Origin: JAHJKV01 sp963678135
GTDB taxonomy: Bacteria; Desulfobacterota; Desulfovibrionia; Desulfovibrionales; Desulfovibrionaceae
Direction: 5' to 3'
DNA length: 64,000 nt
Assembly (NCBI GenBank): GCA_963678135.1
Contig: OY782667.1
Span: 1,674,001 to 1,738,000 of the forward strand
This document shows positions 18,602-27,560 of the stretch, piece after piece. Position 1 is the stretch's first letter, and each line of letters starts with the position of its first letter. Position numbers and translations under genes: made by a program. The notes below the pieces were generated by a model. The model was not told where the DNA came from and searched no databases. It saw only the letters and a program-made list of their open reading frames with translations.

Positions 18602-19753
18602 CTACACCTGCATCACGGCCTTGAGGATTTCAGATGGAGTTACGATTGATCCATCCACACGGTTCAGGGTCTTCACCCTGCATCTGCCATTATTCACTCG
18701 TTTCACTTCACGAGACATTTGCCCCATATTCATTTCAGGGACAATAATCACACGCGCCTTAGACATCATACGTTCTGTTGCTGCGCGAGGATAAGGGAAT
18801 AAAGTTTTTAATTTAAGCAGTCCGGCTTTAACGCCTTGCTCTCTGGCGAGTTCTACCGCACGTTCAGCTGCACGAGCTACCGAACCATAGGCAATAATAC
18901 CAACCTCACAATCTTCGGTCTGCACTTCATGCACAAGGGAAATTTGAGGCAGGAATTGATCTATTTTGCGGAATAATCTGTCTATAAGCTCTGAAACTTC
19001 ACCACTTTTTGAGGTGGGGAAGCCAAGAGAATCATGCGTCAAACCTGTGACATGAAAACGATAGCCTGAACCAATGGCCGGCATTGGTGGTACTCCACGC
19101 ACGGTTTCTTCGTATGGCTTATACCATTCAGGAGGCATAGTCGGTACAGTGCGATTTGCAACTTCCACTTCACCTTCACGAGGTAATTCAATTTTTTCGC
19201 GTGTATGCGCTGTGATTTCATCAAGTAAAAGCACAACTGGAGTGCGAAATTTTTCGGCCATATTAAACGCATGTACCGTCATTTCAAGACACTCTTGCAC
19301 ATCAGAAGCGGAAAGGACAATGATCGGATGATCACCATGTGTTCCCCAACGAGCCTGCTGTACATCTCCCTGCGCCGGACTTGTGGGCAAGCCCGTACTC
19401 GGGCCACCGCGCATTACATTAACGATAACCAAAGGAGCTTCTGCCATGCAGGCATAACCAATATGCTCCTGCATTAGCGAAAATCCCGGCCCTGAAGTAG
19501 CGGTCATGGCTTTACGACCAGCAAGAGATGCTCCAATAACGGCACCAAGACTGGCTATTTCATCCTCCATTTGGATAAAAACACCATCCTTGGTTCGTGG
19601 CAATCGAGAAGCCATCCCTTCCATTATTTCACTGGAAGGCGTGATGGGATAGCCGCCGTAAAAGGAACAACCAGCAATAAGGGCACCTTCAACAACAGCA
19701 TCGTTGCCCTGTGCAAACAATTCCTTGCGTTTTTTCTTTCTGCCGGCAGGCAT
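18602..19753 (-). CDS. korA: 2-oxoacid:ferredoxin oxidoreductase, alpha subunit
   Basis: The alpha subunit carries the pyrimidine-binding part of the TPP site and the substrate pocket. The N-terminal part has QGNDAVVEGALIAG and GGYPITPSSEIME, diagnostic for KorA/PorA-type alpha chains, followed by the conserved MTATSGPGFSLM segment. The C-terminal third is the transketolase C-like domain with EVGIIAYGSVARAA. The 383-residue length without a fused gamma domain fits the four-gene KOR type. It starts 10 bases after korD ends. Confidence 0.93.
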   Translation of the reverse strand: MPAGRKKKRKELFAQGNDAVVEGALIAGCSFYGGYPITPSSEIMEGMASRLPRTKDGVFIQMEDEIASLGAVIGASLAGRKAMTATSGPGFSLMQEHIGYACMAEAPLVIVNVMRGGPSTGLPTSPAQGDVQQARWGTHGDHPIIVLSASDVQECLEMTVHAFNMAEKFRTPVVLLLDEITAHTREKIELPREGEVEVANRTVPTMPPEWYKPYEETVRGVPPMPAIGSGYRFHVTGLTHDSLGFPTSKSGEVSELIDRLFRKIDQFLPQISLVHEVQTEDCEVGIIAYGSVARAAERAVELAREQGVKAGLLKLKTLFPYPRAATERMMSKARVIIVPEMNMGQMSREVKRVNNGRCRVKTLNRVDGSIVTPSEILKAVMQV

Positions 19754-19763
19754 GAGCCCTCCC

Positions 19764-20000
19764 CTATTCCTGAACGTCGTTCAGGTCTTCGACTACCACG
19801 GCAAAATCCGGGCAGTGCAGTTCGCAGAAACTGCAATGAATACAGTTTTCCTGCCGAGCAACAACAGCTTTGCCGCTGATGCGATCGAGTTCAAGAACTT
19901 TGGCAGGACAAAATTGGACGCAGATACCGCATCCCTTACACCAGTCAGGGTATACGGTGACTTTGAATGAACCTTGTTTTTTTTTGGGCATTTTCCTCAT
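19764..20000 (-). CDS. korD: 2-oxoacid:ferredoxin oxidoreductase, ferredoxin-like delta subunit
   Basis: A 78-residue two-cluster ferredoxin domain with motifs CKGCGICVQFCP and CIHCSFCELHCP, each a CxxCxxCxxxCP [4Fe-4S] site. It is the electron-transfer subunit of the Kor complex and the first gene of the operon. A lysine-rich N-terminus (MRKMPKKKQG) precedes the domain. About 70 bases separate it from the upstream cbiC stop, so co-transcription with cbiC is possible. Confidence 0.92.
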   Translation of the reverse strand: MRKMPKKKQGSFKVTVYPDWCKGCGICVQFCPAKVLELDRISGKAVVARQENCIHCSFCELHCPDFAVVVEDLNDVQE

Positions 20001-20071
20001 CCGGTTGAATATATGGTCAGCCTAATGATTTTCGGCTAGCATCTATTGATAGGGTTATGCAATACATTTTT

Positions 20072-20743
20072 TCATTTTTTTTCTTCAAAACTGATGTTTC
20101 TTCGTTTTAAGGCTTCATTTGCCAAAGAATTGACAACAGAAGCAGCTAAAGCCGAGCCACCTTTGCGCCCTTTTACGCAAATAAATTCAATATCCTTGCG
20201 CTTCATAAGCAGTGCTTTAGACTCCTCAGCGTTCACAAAACCGACTGGCATACCTATTATTAACGAAGGTAATGTCGGCATTTTTTCTAAAGAAAATAAT
20301 AAACGCATCAAGGCGGTAGGTGCATTACCAATAAGAAAAATTTGTGGAGAAATTCGCTTCAAAGCAACATCGATTGCAGCCAAAGCTCGTGTTGTTTTAT
20401 TTTGTTTAGCCATAGTCACGACTTCATAATCATCCATAAAACAGTGTACCTTACAACCAAGAGGCTGCATTCTACGCATGGGAATGCCGCAGCGAGCCAT
20501 TTGCGTATCCGTAACAATATCTGCCTTATTCATTAAAGCCTGCACACCGTTTTCTATTGCATTGGGGCTAAAACGCACTAAATCAAGCAGCTCAAAATCT
20601 GCAGTGGTATGGATCATACGGCGCACTACATCCCATTGCATACCCGTAAAAGGTTTAGGCTCAGGCACTTCAGAGTCAATAATCTGCAAAGACATAGTCT
20701 CAATATCTTGCGAATTTACTTTCTTAAGCTGAATATTTTTCAT
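20072..20743 (-). CDS. cbiC: Precorrin-8X / cobalt-precorrin-8 methylmutase
   Basis: CbiC moves the C-11 methyl group to C-12, giving (hydrogeno)cobyrinic acid in cobalamin synthesis; in an anaerobe the cobalt-first route and the name cbiC are expected. The 223-residue protein contains the catalytic-histidine segment RMIHTTADFE, the ADIVTDTQMA block and the C-terminal GMPVGFVNAEESK and KGRKGGSALAASVVN signatures. No other cobalamin genes are nearby, so the pathway is scattered. About 280 bases of AT-rich sequence without a recognised feature lie upstream. Confidence 0.93.
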   Translation of the reverse strand: MKNIQLKKVNSQDIETMSLQIIDSEVPEPKPFTGMQWDVVRRMIHTTADFELLDLVRFSPNAIENGVQALMNKADIVTDTQMARCGIPMRRMQPLGCKVHCFMDDYEVVTMAKQNKTTRALAAIDVALKRISPQIFLIGNAPTALMRLLFSLEKMPTLPSLIIGMPVGFVNAEESKALLMKRKDIEFICVKGRKGGSALAASVVNSLANEALKRRNISFEEKK

Positions 20744-21023
20744 ACTTGCCAGCCCACTTAAAATTTATCGAATAGAGACAAAAATACAAACAAAGGTCAT
20801 AATAAAATTGAAAAGAAAACAAAAATTATCTGAGAAAATTCAAAAATATGAGCAAAAAAATCTGTTGTTAAATACTGAACTGAGCTTGCATAAGCTCAAA
20901 AAATTTATAGAGAGCGTCCGCATACGCTAAATATTCAAGCCATAAATACGCTTAACAATGAGTCTACTGACATATTGTGATAGAAAATATAAGCCCTTAT
21001 CACACAACTGTTTCATAAATATT

Positions 21024-21797
21024 TTAGGGAAGAACATGCTGTTTTTCAAATTGCCAGAGGCTTTTAGCTCGCGCCACTTCTCTATTATCCATATCGCAAC
21101 GCAATGAATGGAATAAAGCATCTGGTTCAGCAGTGCTGCCCCCAGTACAAGATACAATGCTTTGATTACGCTTAACCTCGGCTCGGAACTGAATATCCAT
21201 TGCTTTTAATTGGGCAGACGCATAATTTTTTGGAGCAGACTCTAATGCCCAAGCAATAAAATGTGTATTGTTTACATGTCCGTTCAAATCAATATCTTCT
21301 AAGCGAGCTAAAATTGTACTTTTTTGCTGAACTTTTTCAAGACAAGCTATTTTTTTCCCTTCAAAATGAAAGACTTGAGGCTGCTGCACACGGGCAAACA
21401 TATTTTGAAAAACAGGAGGAATGCTCATCATACAACGATTTTCTATATTCATCATGACCCAATTGCTCGCGCCTTTGCCCAGTTCCTTTCTCTCTTGATC
21501 AAGAAATATAAAATCACGCTTGGCAGAATATTTATCACTGCTGACCGGACAAGTGCGGACAATAACAATTTCTCCTGCTTTCGGGTAACGGGTCATTTCT
21601 ACTGCCACCCGTGTAAGTACCCAGACAACATTATGAGTTAATAACTCACTCATTCCCCAATTGAGACGCTCTGCATGAAGTCCTGCTGCTTCTTGAAAAT
21701 AATTGAGCAACACATGAAGAGGCGCATGTCCGCTTGTATCAACTTCATGCATACGCACGCTTGCGCGATACTCAAAAATCATATCCGTCTCTTTCAT
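21024..21797 (-). CDS. Acyl-ACP thioesterase (double hot-dog fold)
   Basis: A 257-residue member of the bacterial FatA/FatB-like acyl-ACP thioesterase family, which releases free fatty acids from acyl carrier protein. The N-terminal hot-dog has EVDTSGHAPLHVLLNYFQEA. The second has DIDLNGHVNNTHFIAWALE, whose Asn-x-His pair fits the catalytic positions of the plant and bacterial enzymes. It is transcribed separately from the qrc operon upstream, since a strong terminator lies between them. Chain-length preference and role are not predictable; fatty acid or lipid turnover is the general expectation. Confidence 0.85.
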   Translation of the reverse strand: MKETDMIFEYRASVRMHEVDTSGHAPLHVLLNYFQEAAGLHAERLNWGMSELLTHNVVWVLTRVAVEMTRYPKAGEIVIVRTCPVSSDKYSAKRDFIFLDQERKELGKGASNWVMMNIENRCMMSIPPVFQNMFARVQQPQVFHFEGKKIACLEKVQQKSTILARLEDIDLNGHVNNTHFIAWALESAPKNYASAQLKAMDIQFRAEVKRNQSIVSCTGGSTAEPDALFHSLRCDMDNREVARAKSLWQFEKQHVLP

Positions 21798-21825
21798 GTC
21801 TCTCCCTTTGAGTACAGTTTCCTAA

Positions 21826-21861
21826 CAAAAATAGGGATTCAGCAGATACTGAATCCCTATT
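21826..21861 (-). terminator. Rho-independent terminator of the qrc operon
   Basis: A perfect 13-bp stem (AATAGGGATTCAG/CTGAATCCCTATT) with a 6-base loop is followed on the minus strand by TTTTTG. It lies 40 bases past the qrcD stop. Confidence 0.85.
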
Positions 21862-21875
21862 GTCTATTCTAGGAA

Positions 21876-21902
21876 CAATGGTATCAATGGTATCAATGGT
21901 AT
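21876..21902. repeat. 9-bp tandem repeat (CAATGGTAT x3) at the qrcD stop codon
   Basis: Three exact head-to-tail copies, the last of which shares one base with the qrcD TGA (21902-21904 on the plus strand). Being a multiple of three and after the stop, copy-number change would only alter the 3' UTR. Confidence 0.85.
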
Positions 21903-23131
21903 CAGCCGTTTAATTCCTTTTCTTGTGGAAAGACCGGCAGATAACGATAGCTCAAGGCTAATACTAAACCACCATATGCGACAATCATCGCACTGGTAGC
22001 AATTTCAGCCCAGTTCGGTGCATAGGTATACCACTTATCAAAAGGCAATACAGGCAAGGCAATGGTTTGTACGGTAAAGACATAGCGATTGATGACAATG
22101 CCAGTACAATCAAGCAAAGCAGCAAAGTACAGCAAGCTTGGTCGATTTCTGATTGACGGAGTGATGAGCATGATAGCCGGAAGAATCCCGCAGATACCAA
22201 GCTCAGTCCACATAAGCCACTTACCGTAAATAATACCATGGAACATCTGATCAAAGGTAAAGCCCATACGAGGCAGAACATCAGTAGCCCAAGCCCAAGT
22301 ATCAAGCAGCTTAAAGAAAAGGTAAACGCAAAGCATGGTGCCTGCTATTTTACCCATCAATGCTTTTACTTTGAACTCGACCAGTTTCTTACCAGTAATT
22401 TTTTCAAGCAAAGTACAAATCAGCACAGTGAAAACCGGACCGGAAGCCACGGCTGATAAGACAAACAGGAAAAAAGTCCAAGGCCAAATAAAGAAACCAT
22501 CACGAAAAGCATACGGACGTCCAATGAGTACACCATACATACCACCTAAGGAACCTTGGTGGAAGGTAGACAAAAACGTACCCAAACCAGCAAAAAGAGC
22601 CATATTGACGTGCATATTATGCGCGAAAGCATGGACAAACTTGTTTTTATTTAACTGTTTCTGTTCCAGAATAAGTGGAAGATATTCAATAATCAGCACT
22701 GTGCAATAGCAAGTGATGCAAAAAATAACTTCCGTGAGCATCGAGTGAACATTAGGATGCCAATAGCCAAACCATGCTCGTCCGGGTTGCCCAATATCCA
22801 TAGTTAAAACTAACATTGCGCCAGAATAACAGATAAACCCTACAATAACCGTAAGATTTATTATTTTTTCTAGCTGCTTAATTTTCAGGATATATTTCAA
22901 AAATCCTGAGAAAAAGGCACCAGCACCCAAGGCAATAACCGCAAGGTCAAAAGTAATCCACAGAGCAAAACCAAAGTAATTGTCCATGGCAGTTGCACCA
23001 ATACCATTATACAAAATAATGAACGCGGCATAAAGCCCCCAAAGCAAAACAGCTCCGAGTACGGCGATCACCATAAGGAATCGGCCAAACGAACAGCGTT
23101 GTGCGCCTTCGGGGAAGAGTTTGCTATCCAT
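21902..23131 (-). CDS. qrcD: Menaquinone reductase, integral membrane subunit QrcD
   Basis: QrcD is the NrfD/PsrC-like membrane subunit of the Qrc complex, which takes electrons from periplasmic type I cytochrome c3 (reduced by hydrogenases and formate dehydrogenases) and reduces menaquinone. The 409-residue protein has about ten hydrophobic helices, with charged residues such as the MDIGQPGRAW and WHPNVHS segments typical of NrfD proteins lining the quinone side. It is the last gene in qrcABCD, 12 bases after qrcC, and is followed by a strong terminator. Confidence 0.93.
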   Translation of the reverse strand: MDSKLFPEGAQRCSFGRFLMVIAVLGAVLLWGLYAAFIILYNGIGATAMDNYFGFALWITFDLAVIALGAGAFFSGFLKYILKIKQLEKIINLTVIVGFICYSGAMLVLTMDIGQPGRAWFGYWHPNVHSMLTEVIFCITCYCTVLIIEYLPLILEQKQLNKNKFVHAFAHNMHVNMALFAGLGTFLSTFHQGSLGGMYGVLIGRPYAFRDGFFIWPWTFFLFVLSAVASGPVFTVLICTLLEKITGKKLVEFKVKALMGKIAGTMLCVYLFFKLLDTWAWATDVLPRMGFTFDQMFHGIIYGKWLMWTELGICGILPAIMLITPSIRNRPSLLYFAALLDCTGIVINRYVFTVQTIALPVLPFDKWYTYAPNWAEIATSAMIVAYGGLVLALSYRYLPVFPQEKELNG

Positions 23132-23143
23132 GATCTCTCCTCC

Positions 23144-23977
23144 TTATTCGTGAGAGGCTTGTTTTACTGCAGAGTGATGTTCACCAGCAGCGTGGTTGTC
23201 TCCCTGCTTACGAACCCATTCGCGCTTGGAGTAATAGTAAACTTGGGGTCCAAGTTGCAATTTTTCCAGCAAACGGAAAGCATACGGAGACTGCTTTAAT
23301 TCATGAACTTTGTGTTCTGCATTATTCAAATCGCCAAAGCTAATAGCTCCGGTAGGACAAGCTTCAACACAAGCCGGTTTCCAGTATCCTTCCGGTAAAT
23401 CCATAGGATCAATGCCTTCTTCACGAGCTTGATCCTTGGCTTTAAGATAACGTGAATGGCAGAAATTACACTTTTCAACCACACCACGCATACGAGGTGA
23501 GGTATTTGGAGAAAGTGTTTTATCCATCCCTGCTGGGTAAAGCGGATCCCACCAATTAAAGTATCTGGCATGATACGGGCAAGCAGCCATGCAGTACCTG
23601 CAACCAATGCAACGAGGATAAATCTGGCTTACAATACCCCCTTCCTCGTTTTTGTCCGTGGCAACAACAGGGCACACAGGGACGCAGGCAGGATTTTCAC
23701 ATTGCATACAAGGACGAGGCAAATATGCTGTATCCGCATCAGGAAATGCTTTTTTATTATTGAGTTCATACACAAGCAACCAAGAGAGCGTCCGCAATTT
23801 ATTGCTTGGCTCATCACGCTGTATAGTCATGCTTTGGAGAGCATTGTGTGGGTCTTCTTGAGTCATAGGAGCAATATTGTTTTCGACTTGACAGGAAACC
23901 ATACACGCGCCACAGCCCGTGCACTTATCCACATCGATAACCATGCCCCACTTTACTTTGAATTCTTTAGCATGCAT
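23144..23977 (-). CDS. qrcC: Menaquinone reductase, iron-sulfur subunit QrcC
   Basis: A 277-residue periplasm-facing iron-sulfur protein of the DMSO-reductase beta-subunit type. It has four cysteine groups: CTGCGACMVSC, CMQCENPACVPVC, CIGCRYCMAAC, and CNFC with CVEACPTGA, enough for four cubane-type clusters. It links the haem subunit QrcA to the quinone site on QrcD. The ATG at 23977 is chosen because AGGGGGA lies just upstream; the frame is open 16 codons further but that would overlap qrcB. No signal peptide is seen, so export probably depends on QrcB's Tat signal. Confidence 0.93.
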   Translation of the reverse strand: MHAKEFKVKWGMVIDVDKCTGCGACMVSCQVENNIAPMTQEDPHNALQSMTIQRDEPSNKLRTLSWLLVYELNNKKAFPDADTAYLPRPCMQCENPACVPVCPVVATDKNEEGGIVSQIYPRCIGCRYCMAACPYHARYFNWWDPLYPAGMDKTLSPNTSPRMRGVVEKCNFCHSRYLKAKDQAREEGIDPMDLPEGYWKPACVEACPTGAISFGDLNNAEHKVHELKQSPYAFRLLEKLQLGPQVYYYSKREWVRKQGDNHAAGEHHSAVKQASHE

Positions 23978-23988
23978 GCAAAATCCCC

Positions 23989-25917
23989 CTATATTTTGGC
24001 AATGGTCACGGTGGAACCGGCCCAAGTAGTACTGCCGCTTTCACTGCTAACAGTCATTATATTGAGCGCATTATCACCCTTGCCCTTGGAAAATTCATCC
24101 CAAGCAGTATGGCCGAAGCCCAAGGGAACAGCAACGGTGTCAGAAACCACTTCTTCGTTGATATGGACTAATGCAAGGCATTTGCCGGAAGAATTGCTGA
24201 GTTGAATTTTGTCACCTTCACTCAAATTTTGAGCTTGAGCTGTTTCACTGTTCATCTGGACAAACATTTCCAGCCCCTTAAGTTCGGTATCACGAATACA
24301 AATAGGGTTATGCGGAGTTGTCGCAAGATCAGCAGAACCAAAATACAACTGACTGTAAATATCCAGTTGCAAACCATGAGCAACAGATATTTTTTTACCA
24401 AGAGTCTGCGGTGCCAAACGTACAGAGTATGTGCCCACAGCTCCTTCTACCAGAGCATCTTTCTTTGCTTCAAGGACTTCTTCAAAAGTCTCAAATCCAA
24501 GATCAGCAAGAGAAAGCAATATATCAGCAGTTGATCTTGCTCCATACCCGGGTTTGGTCACAGCTTCAGTTGCCACATAAGTAGTTGCTGCTACGCCAAA
24601 CGGATTGGCCAAATCATCAGCACGTTCATATGGATGGGCATTGGGTAGCACTAAATCAGCTTTGGCAGCAGTTTCATCCATCCATGTGGAGAAGGAAACG
24701 ACAAAGCCAGCTTTTTCAAGGAGATCAGCCATGCCATAGGCAGGATTTGCGTCATAAACCAAGGCTACTTTGGGGGCAAAGGTGTTTTTGGCTGCCAGCA
24801 AATCTTTTTCAAAACGTGCTGTGCGTGTCAAAGCACCATTGATAACCGGCGGTAACTCCGCCAAAGCAACCATGCCACCATCAACATTAAGGCGACCAAG
24901 CAATAGGTTGATGATCATACCAACAGCAGCCGTAGAGGCATCCATAGCATAATCACAGCAAACAACCGGCGTTTTTGCTTGCATGAGCTTTCGCGCCAAG
25001 CCTTCGATAACAGAGGATTTTACTCCGCTCGCTGCTTCAACCTGCGAAGGTGAATACGACAGGGCAAGCATTTTTTGGAATGCGCCAAAATCAGCGGATT
25101 CAAGCGTCGCGCCCTGCGCTACTAAATGATAAGCAATGCCCATTGCAAAGGCTTTCATGCCCGCAGGCTTAACCGGAACAAAAGCATCGCAAACAGAAGC
25201 AGTATGTCCGCCACGAGGTGCAGCATAGATATATTCAGCACTGGCTTCTTCGCTTGTAGGATGGCTTGCAGCAAAGGCTTTTTGGTTAGCAACAGTCGTA
25301 CCCCATGATTCAAGGGCATCAGCACCAATCATCAGTACGAGGTCACTATTTGCAAGATCATAACCAATCTGCCCTTCGCCTTCGAGTAAACCGTTCCAAG
25401 CACGAGTTGCCGTTCCTAGTGAGGAAGGCATCATATAATATTCATTTGGAGCAATGGCTGAAAGAATCTCATTCACAGTTCCAGTATCATCCCCTGAAAT
25501 AACAGCCACAGAATCTCCGGCCTCTGCAAGTTTTGCTTGCAACAATTCAAGAGCTTCATCCCAAGAAATAGCTTGACCGTTTTTCAGAGGTCCATTGACT
25601 CGTACAGGGTTATTCATCATTTGCACGCCGTTGGCACACACAGGACAAATACCACCCTGAGACAAGGGATTATCCGCATCACCTTGAGTAGCAAAAGGTT
25701 CCCCATTCACTGTACGAACTTTGACCGCACAAGCGTTGGGACACAATTTTGATACCGCGGGAACATCTTCAACAGCCCCATTTTTCAGTTTGGGAATCCA
25801 GCCCCAATTTTGTGTCCAAATAGACACATCATCAGTAACTTTCCACATCGCGGGGGTAACCAATAAGCCAAGGGTGCCACCCACGGAGAATTGAATGAAG
25901 GATCTACGATTTAGCAT
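23989..25917 (-). CDS. qrcB: Menaquinone reductase, molybdopterin-oxidoreductase-like subunit QrcB
   Basis: QrcB belongs to the DMSO-reductase superfamily, but in characterised Qrc complexes it carries no detectable molybdenum cofactor and appears structural. The 642-residue protein starts with a Tat-type signal (NRRSFIQF followed by a hydrophobic stretch), so the folded complex would be exported to the periplasm. Cysteines in LCPNACA and GICPVCANG near residues 58-95 fit a single iron-sulfur cluster. It is 11 bases upstream of the qrcC start. The family name follows from neighbours on both sides as well as from the sequence. Confidence 0.92.
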   Translation of the reverse strand: MLNRRSFIQFSVGGTLGLLVTPAMWKVTDDVSIWTQNWGWIPKLKNGAVEDVPAVSKLCPNACAVKVRTVNGEPFATQGDADNPLSQGGICPVCANGVQMMNNPVRVNGPLKNGQAISWDEALELLQAKLAEAGDSVAVISGDDTGTVNEILSAIAPNEYYMMPSSLGTATRAWNGLLEGEGQIGYDLANSDLVLMIGADALESWGTTVANQKAFAASHPTSEEASAEYIYAAPRGGHTASVCDAFVPVKPAGMKAFAMGIAYHLVAQGATLESADFGAFQKMLALSYSPSQVEAASGVKSSVIEGLARKLMQAKTPVVCCDYAMDASTAAVGMIINLLLGRLNVDGGMVALAELPPVINGALTRTARFEKDLLAAKNTFAPKVALVYDANPAYGMADLLEKAGFVVSFSTWMDETAAKADLVLPNAHPYERADDLANPFGVAATTYVATEAVTKPGYGARSTADILLSLADLGFETFEEVLEAKKDALVEGAVGTYSVRLAPQTLGKKISVAHGLQLDIYSQLYFGSADLATTPHNPICIRDTELKGLEMFVQMNSETAQAQNLSEGDKIQLSNSSGKCLALVHINEEVVSDTVAVPLGFGHTAWDEFSKGKGDNALNIMTVSSESGSTTWAGSTVTIAKI

Positions 25918-25929
25918 ATGGCACCCTCC

Positions 25930-26664
25930 TTATTTGTGGCAGACGTAGCAAGCGTTGGACTGGTGCATCTTCGCATGACACTGTTCACACTGCCACATCT
26001 TCATGGTAGATTTTGAATAACCGGTGAAGATATTTTCCATAAACGGAGGTGGCGTGCTGCCGCTCTCAATGCCCGCAGGGTGACACAATGCACAATTGGG
26101 CTCGTCCTCGTTTTCTTCTGCCTCATGTCCGGCTTCGGCTCCGGCTAATGTCAAACCAGCATGTGCTTTATGCGAGAAAAAGACATTGTCTGGCTGGAAT
26201 TGATAATTATACCAAGGGATTGTTTCACCGGGCAACAAATACCGTACCAACATTTCACGTTCAGCCACAATATCTTCTTCTTCACCAGAAAGAATCAAAT
26301 CATCCAATTCTTCCGGCCCTGAACTTTGGGCTAAAACTTTTTCAGTTCCTCCGGCCAAGTCAATAGCCTCAAGAACCAAAGCACGATCTTCTGAGGTGCC
26401 AATATCGTGACAATTCATACACTCTTCATTACTCGGAAAACCGGCATATGTGCCATTTTCTCTAAAATAATGACAATCCTCGCAAGCCATTTCCTGACCT
26501 TCAACGTGTGTTTGGTGGCTAAACCGAAAAGGTTGTTCCTTAGCAGAGAACAAGATATCCGGAAATAAGACCCAACCAATAACCGCCATAATCAGGAAAC
26601 CAAGCAAGAACGGAAGAGCTCCTCCAGACTGTTTTGATGCTCTTTTTTCCATAACCTGCCCCAT
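25930..26664 (-). CDS. qrcA: Menaquinone reductase, multihaem cytochrome c subunit QrcA
   Basis: QrcA is the membrane-anchored cytochrome c that accepts electrons from cytochrome c3. One hydrophobic helix near the N-terminus (ALPFLLGFLIMAVIGWVLF) anchors it. Five CxxCH haem sites are visible: CEDCH, CMNCH, CALCH, CEQCH and CYVCH, the last almost at the C-terminus. The Desulfovibrio vulgaris protein is described as hexahaem, so one site is either non-canonical or absent here. An acidic insert (ILSGEEEDIVAE) separates haem 2 from haem 3. The ATG at 26664 is used; GTG at 26667 and ATG at 26652 are alternatives. Confidence 0.92.
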   Translation of the reverse strand: MGQVMEKRASKQSGGALPFLLGFLIMAVIGWVLFPDILFSAKEQPFRFSHQTHVEGQEMACEDCHYFRENGTYAGFPSNEECMNCHDIGTSEDRALVLEAIDLAGGTEKVLAQSSGPEELDDLILSGEEEDIVAEREMLVRYLLPGETIPWYNYQFQPDNVFFSHKAHAGLTLAGAEAGHEAEENEDEPNCALCHPAGIESGSTPPPFMENIFTGYSKSTMKMWQCEQCHAKMHQSNACYVCHK

Positions 26665-26717
26665 CACTCCTCATAATTTGAAATTTCACAAAAAAAAAGA
26701 CCTTGATGAATTGGGAA

Positions 26718-26747
26718 TTTATACGGCAGTATCCTTTTCTATGTCAA
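26718..26747 (-). promoter_or_regulatory. Probable sigma-70 promoter of qrcABCD
   Basis: On the minus strand TTGACA (26742-26747) is followed after 18 bases by TATAAA (26718-26723; GTATAA with 17-base spacing also fits). It lies about 55 bases before qrcA. Both boxes are near consensus, suggesting strong expression. Confidence 0.65.
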
Positions 26748-26821
26748 GGTAATATCAAAATTTTCACAAAAAGTATTTGCTCTTCATTCTCTTCACAAAA
26801 ACACTGAGCACAACACCAACT

Positions 26822-26852
26822 AAAAAGCCACCCCGATTTCTCAAGGTGGCTT
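26822..26852 (-). terminator. Rho-independent terminator after pal
   Basis: Stem AAGCCACC/GGTGGCTT followed on the minus strand by TTTTTA. It lies about 30 bases beyond the pal stop and closes the long pfkB-to-pal transcription unit. Confidence 0.8.
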
Positions 26853-26879
26853 ATTACTATAAAAAATCAAGCGATAGGA

Positions 26880-27443
26880 CTATTCAAAAAGGGTAAATTC
26901 ATCGCGACGATTTTTAGCCCATGCTTCTTCTGTTTCCCCTGACATTGCTGGATTTTCTTCCCCAAAACTTACCATAGACAATTTTTCAACCGGAACCCCA
27001 AGGATAACAAGATAATCATACGCAACACGAGCTCGCCGTTCACCAAGAGCCAGATTATACTCCACGGTACCGCGCTCATCACAATGCCCTTCTATGACCA
27101 TGGTCAATTCAGGGTAACGCTTCAGAATGCCTGCTTTTGTCGCAAGATTATCACGGCTTGCTGTTGTCAAGGCCGAAGAATCATATCCAAAATAAATAGG
27201 AAGCACTAATTCTTCCTTTGCTTTTGCAAGTTGGTGGGAACGTATCTCGTCCTCAGACGGACCGGATGGTTCATGTACGACTACCGCTGGAACATCCCAT
27301 TGCTCATTACTTTGCGGAATCTCTTTTTTAATGATCTCAAGAGGCAGAGGATCTAACTCTTTTTTTGCACACGAAGCCACGCTAAAGACCAGACAAAACA
27401 GGGTTATTCCCAGTAGTATTTGCCTATTTACCATGCTTTTCAT
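26880..27443 (-). CDS. pal: Peptidoglycan-associated lipoprotein Pal
   Basis: Pal is the outer-membrane lipoprotein of the Tol-Pal system that grips peptidoglycan and helps outer-membrane constriction at division. The 187-residue protein has a lipoprotein signal ending in the lipobox VASC (cysteine about residue 25). After a proline-rich linker comes an OmpA-like domain with the diaminopimelate-binding segment VIEGHCDERGTVEYNLALGERRA. The start at 27443 has AAGGAG upstream. It is the last gene of the Tol run, about 115 bases after tolB. Confidence 0.95.
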   Translation of the reverse strand: MKSMVNRQILLGITLFCLVFSVASCAKKELDPLPLEIIKKEIPQSNEQWDVPAVVVHEPSGPSEDEIRSHQLAKAKEELVLPIYFGYDSSALTTASRDNLATKAGILKRYPELTMVIEGHCDERGTVEYNLALGERRARVAYDYLVILGVPVEKLSMVSFGEENPAMSGETEEAWAKNRRDEFTLFE

Positions 27444-27560
27444 ACCTTCTCCTTCTATTCACGGTAATAAGGTATCGCCATCTAAAACGCGAGTTCCTCG
27501 TTCAGTATATTCAAACATAATATCCCCATATCAAAAAAACAAGACTTGGTCATCTTAAAA

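Noticed and set aside
23978..24025. A 16-residue N-terminal extension of QrcC
   Set aside because: It would overlap the end of qrcB, while the downstream ATG has an excellent Shine-Dalgarno sequence in the gap.
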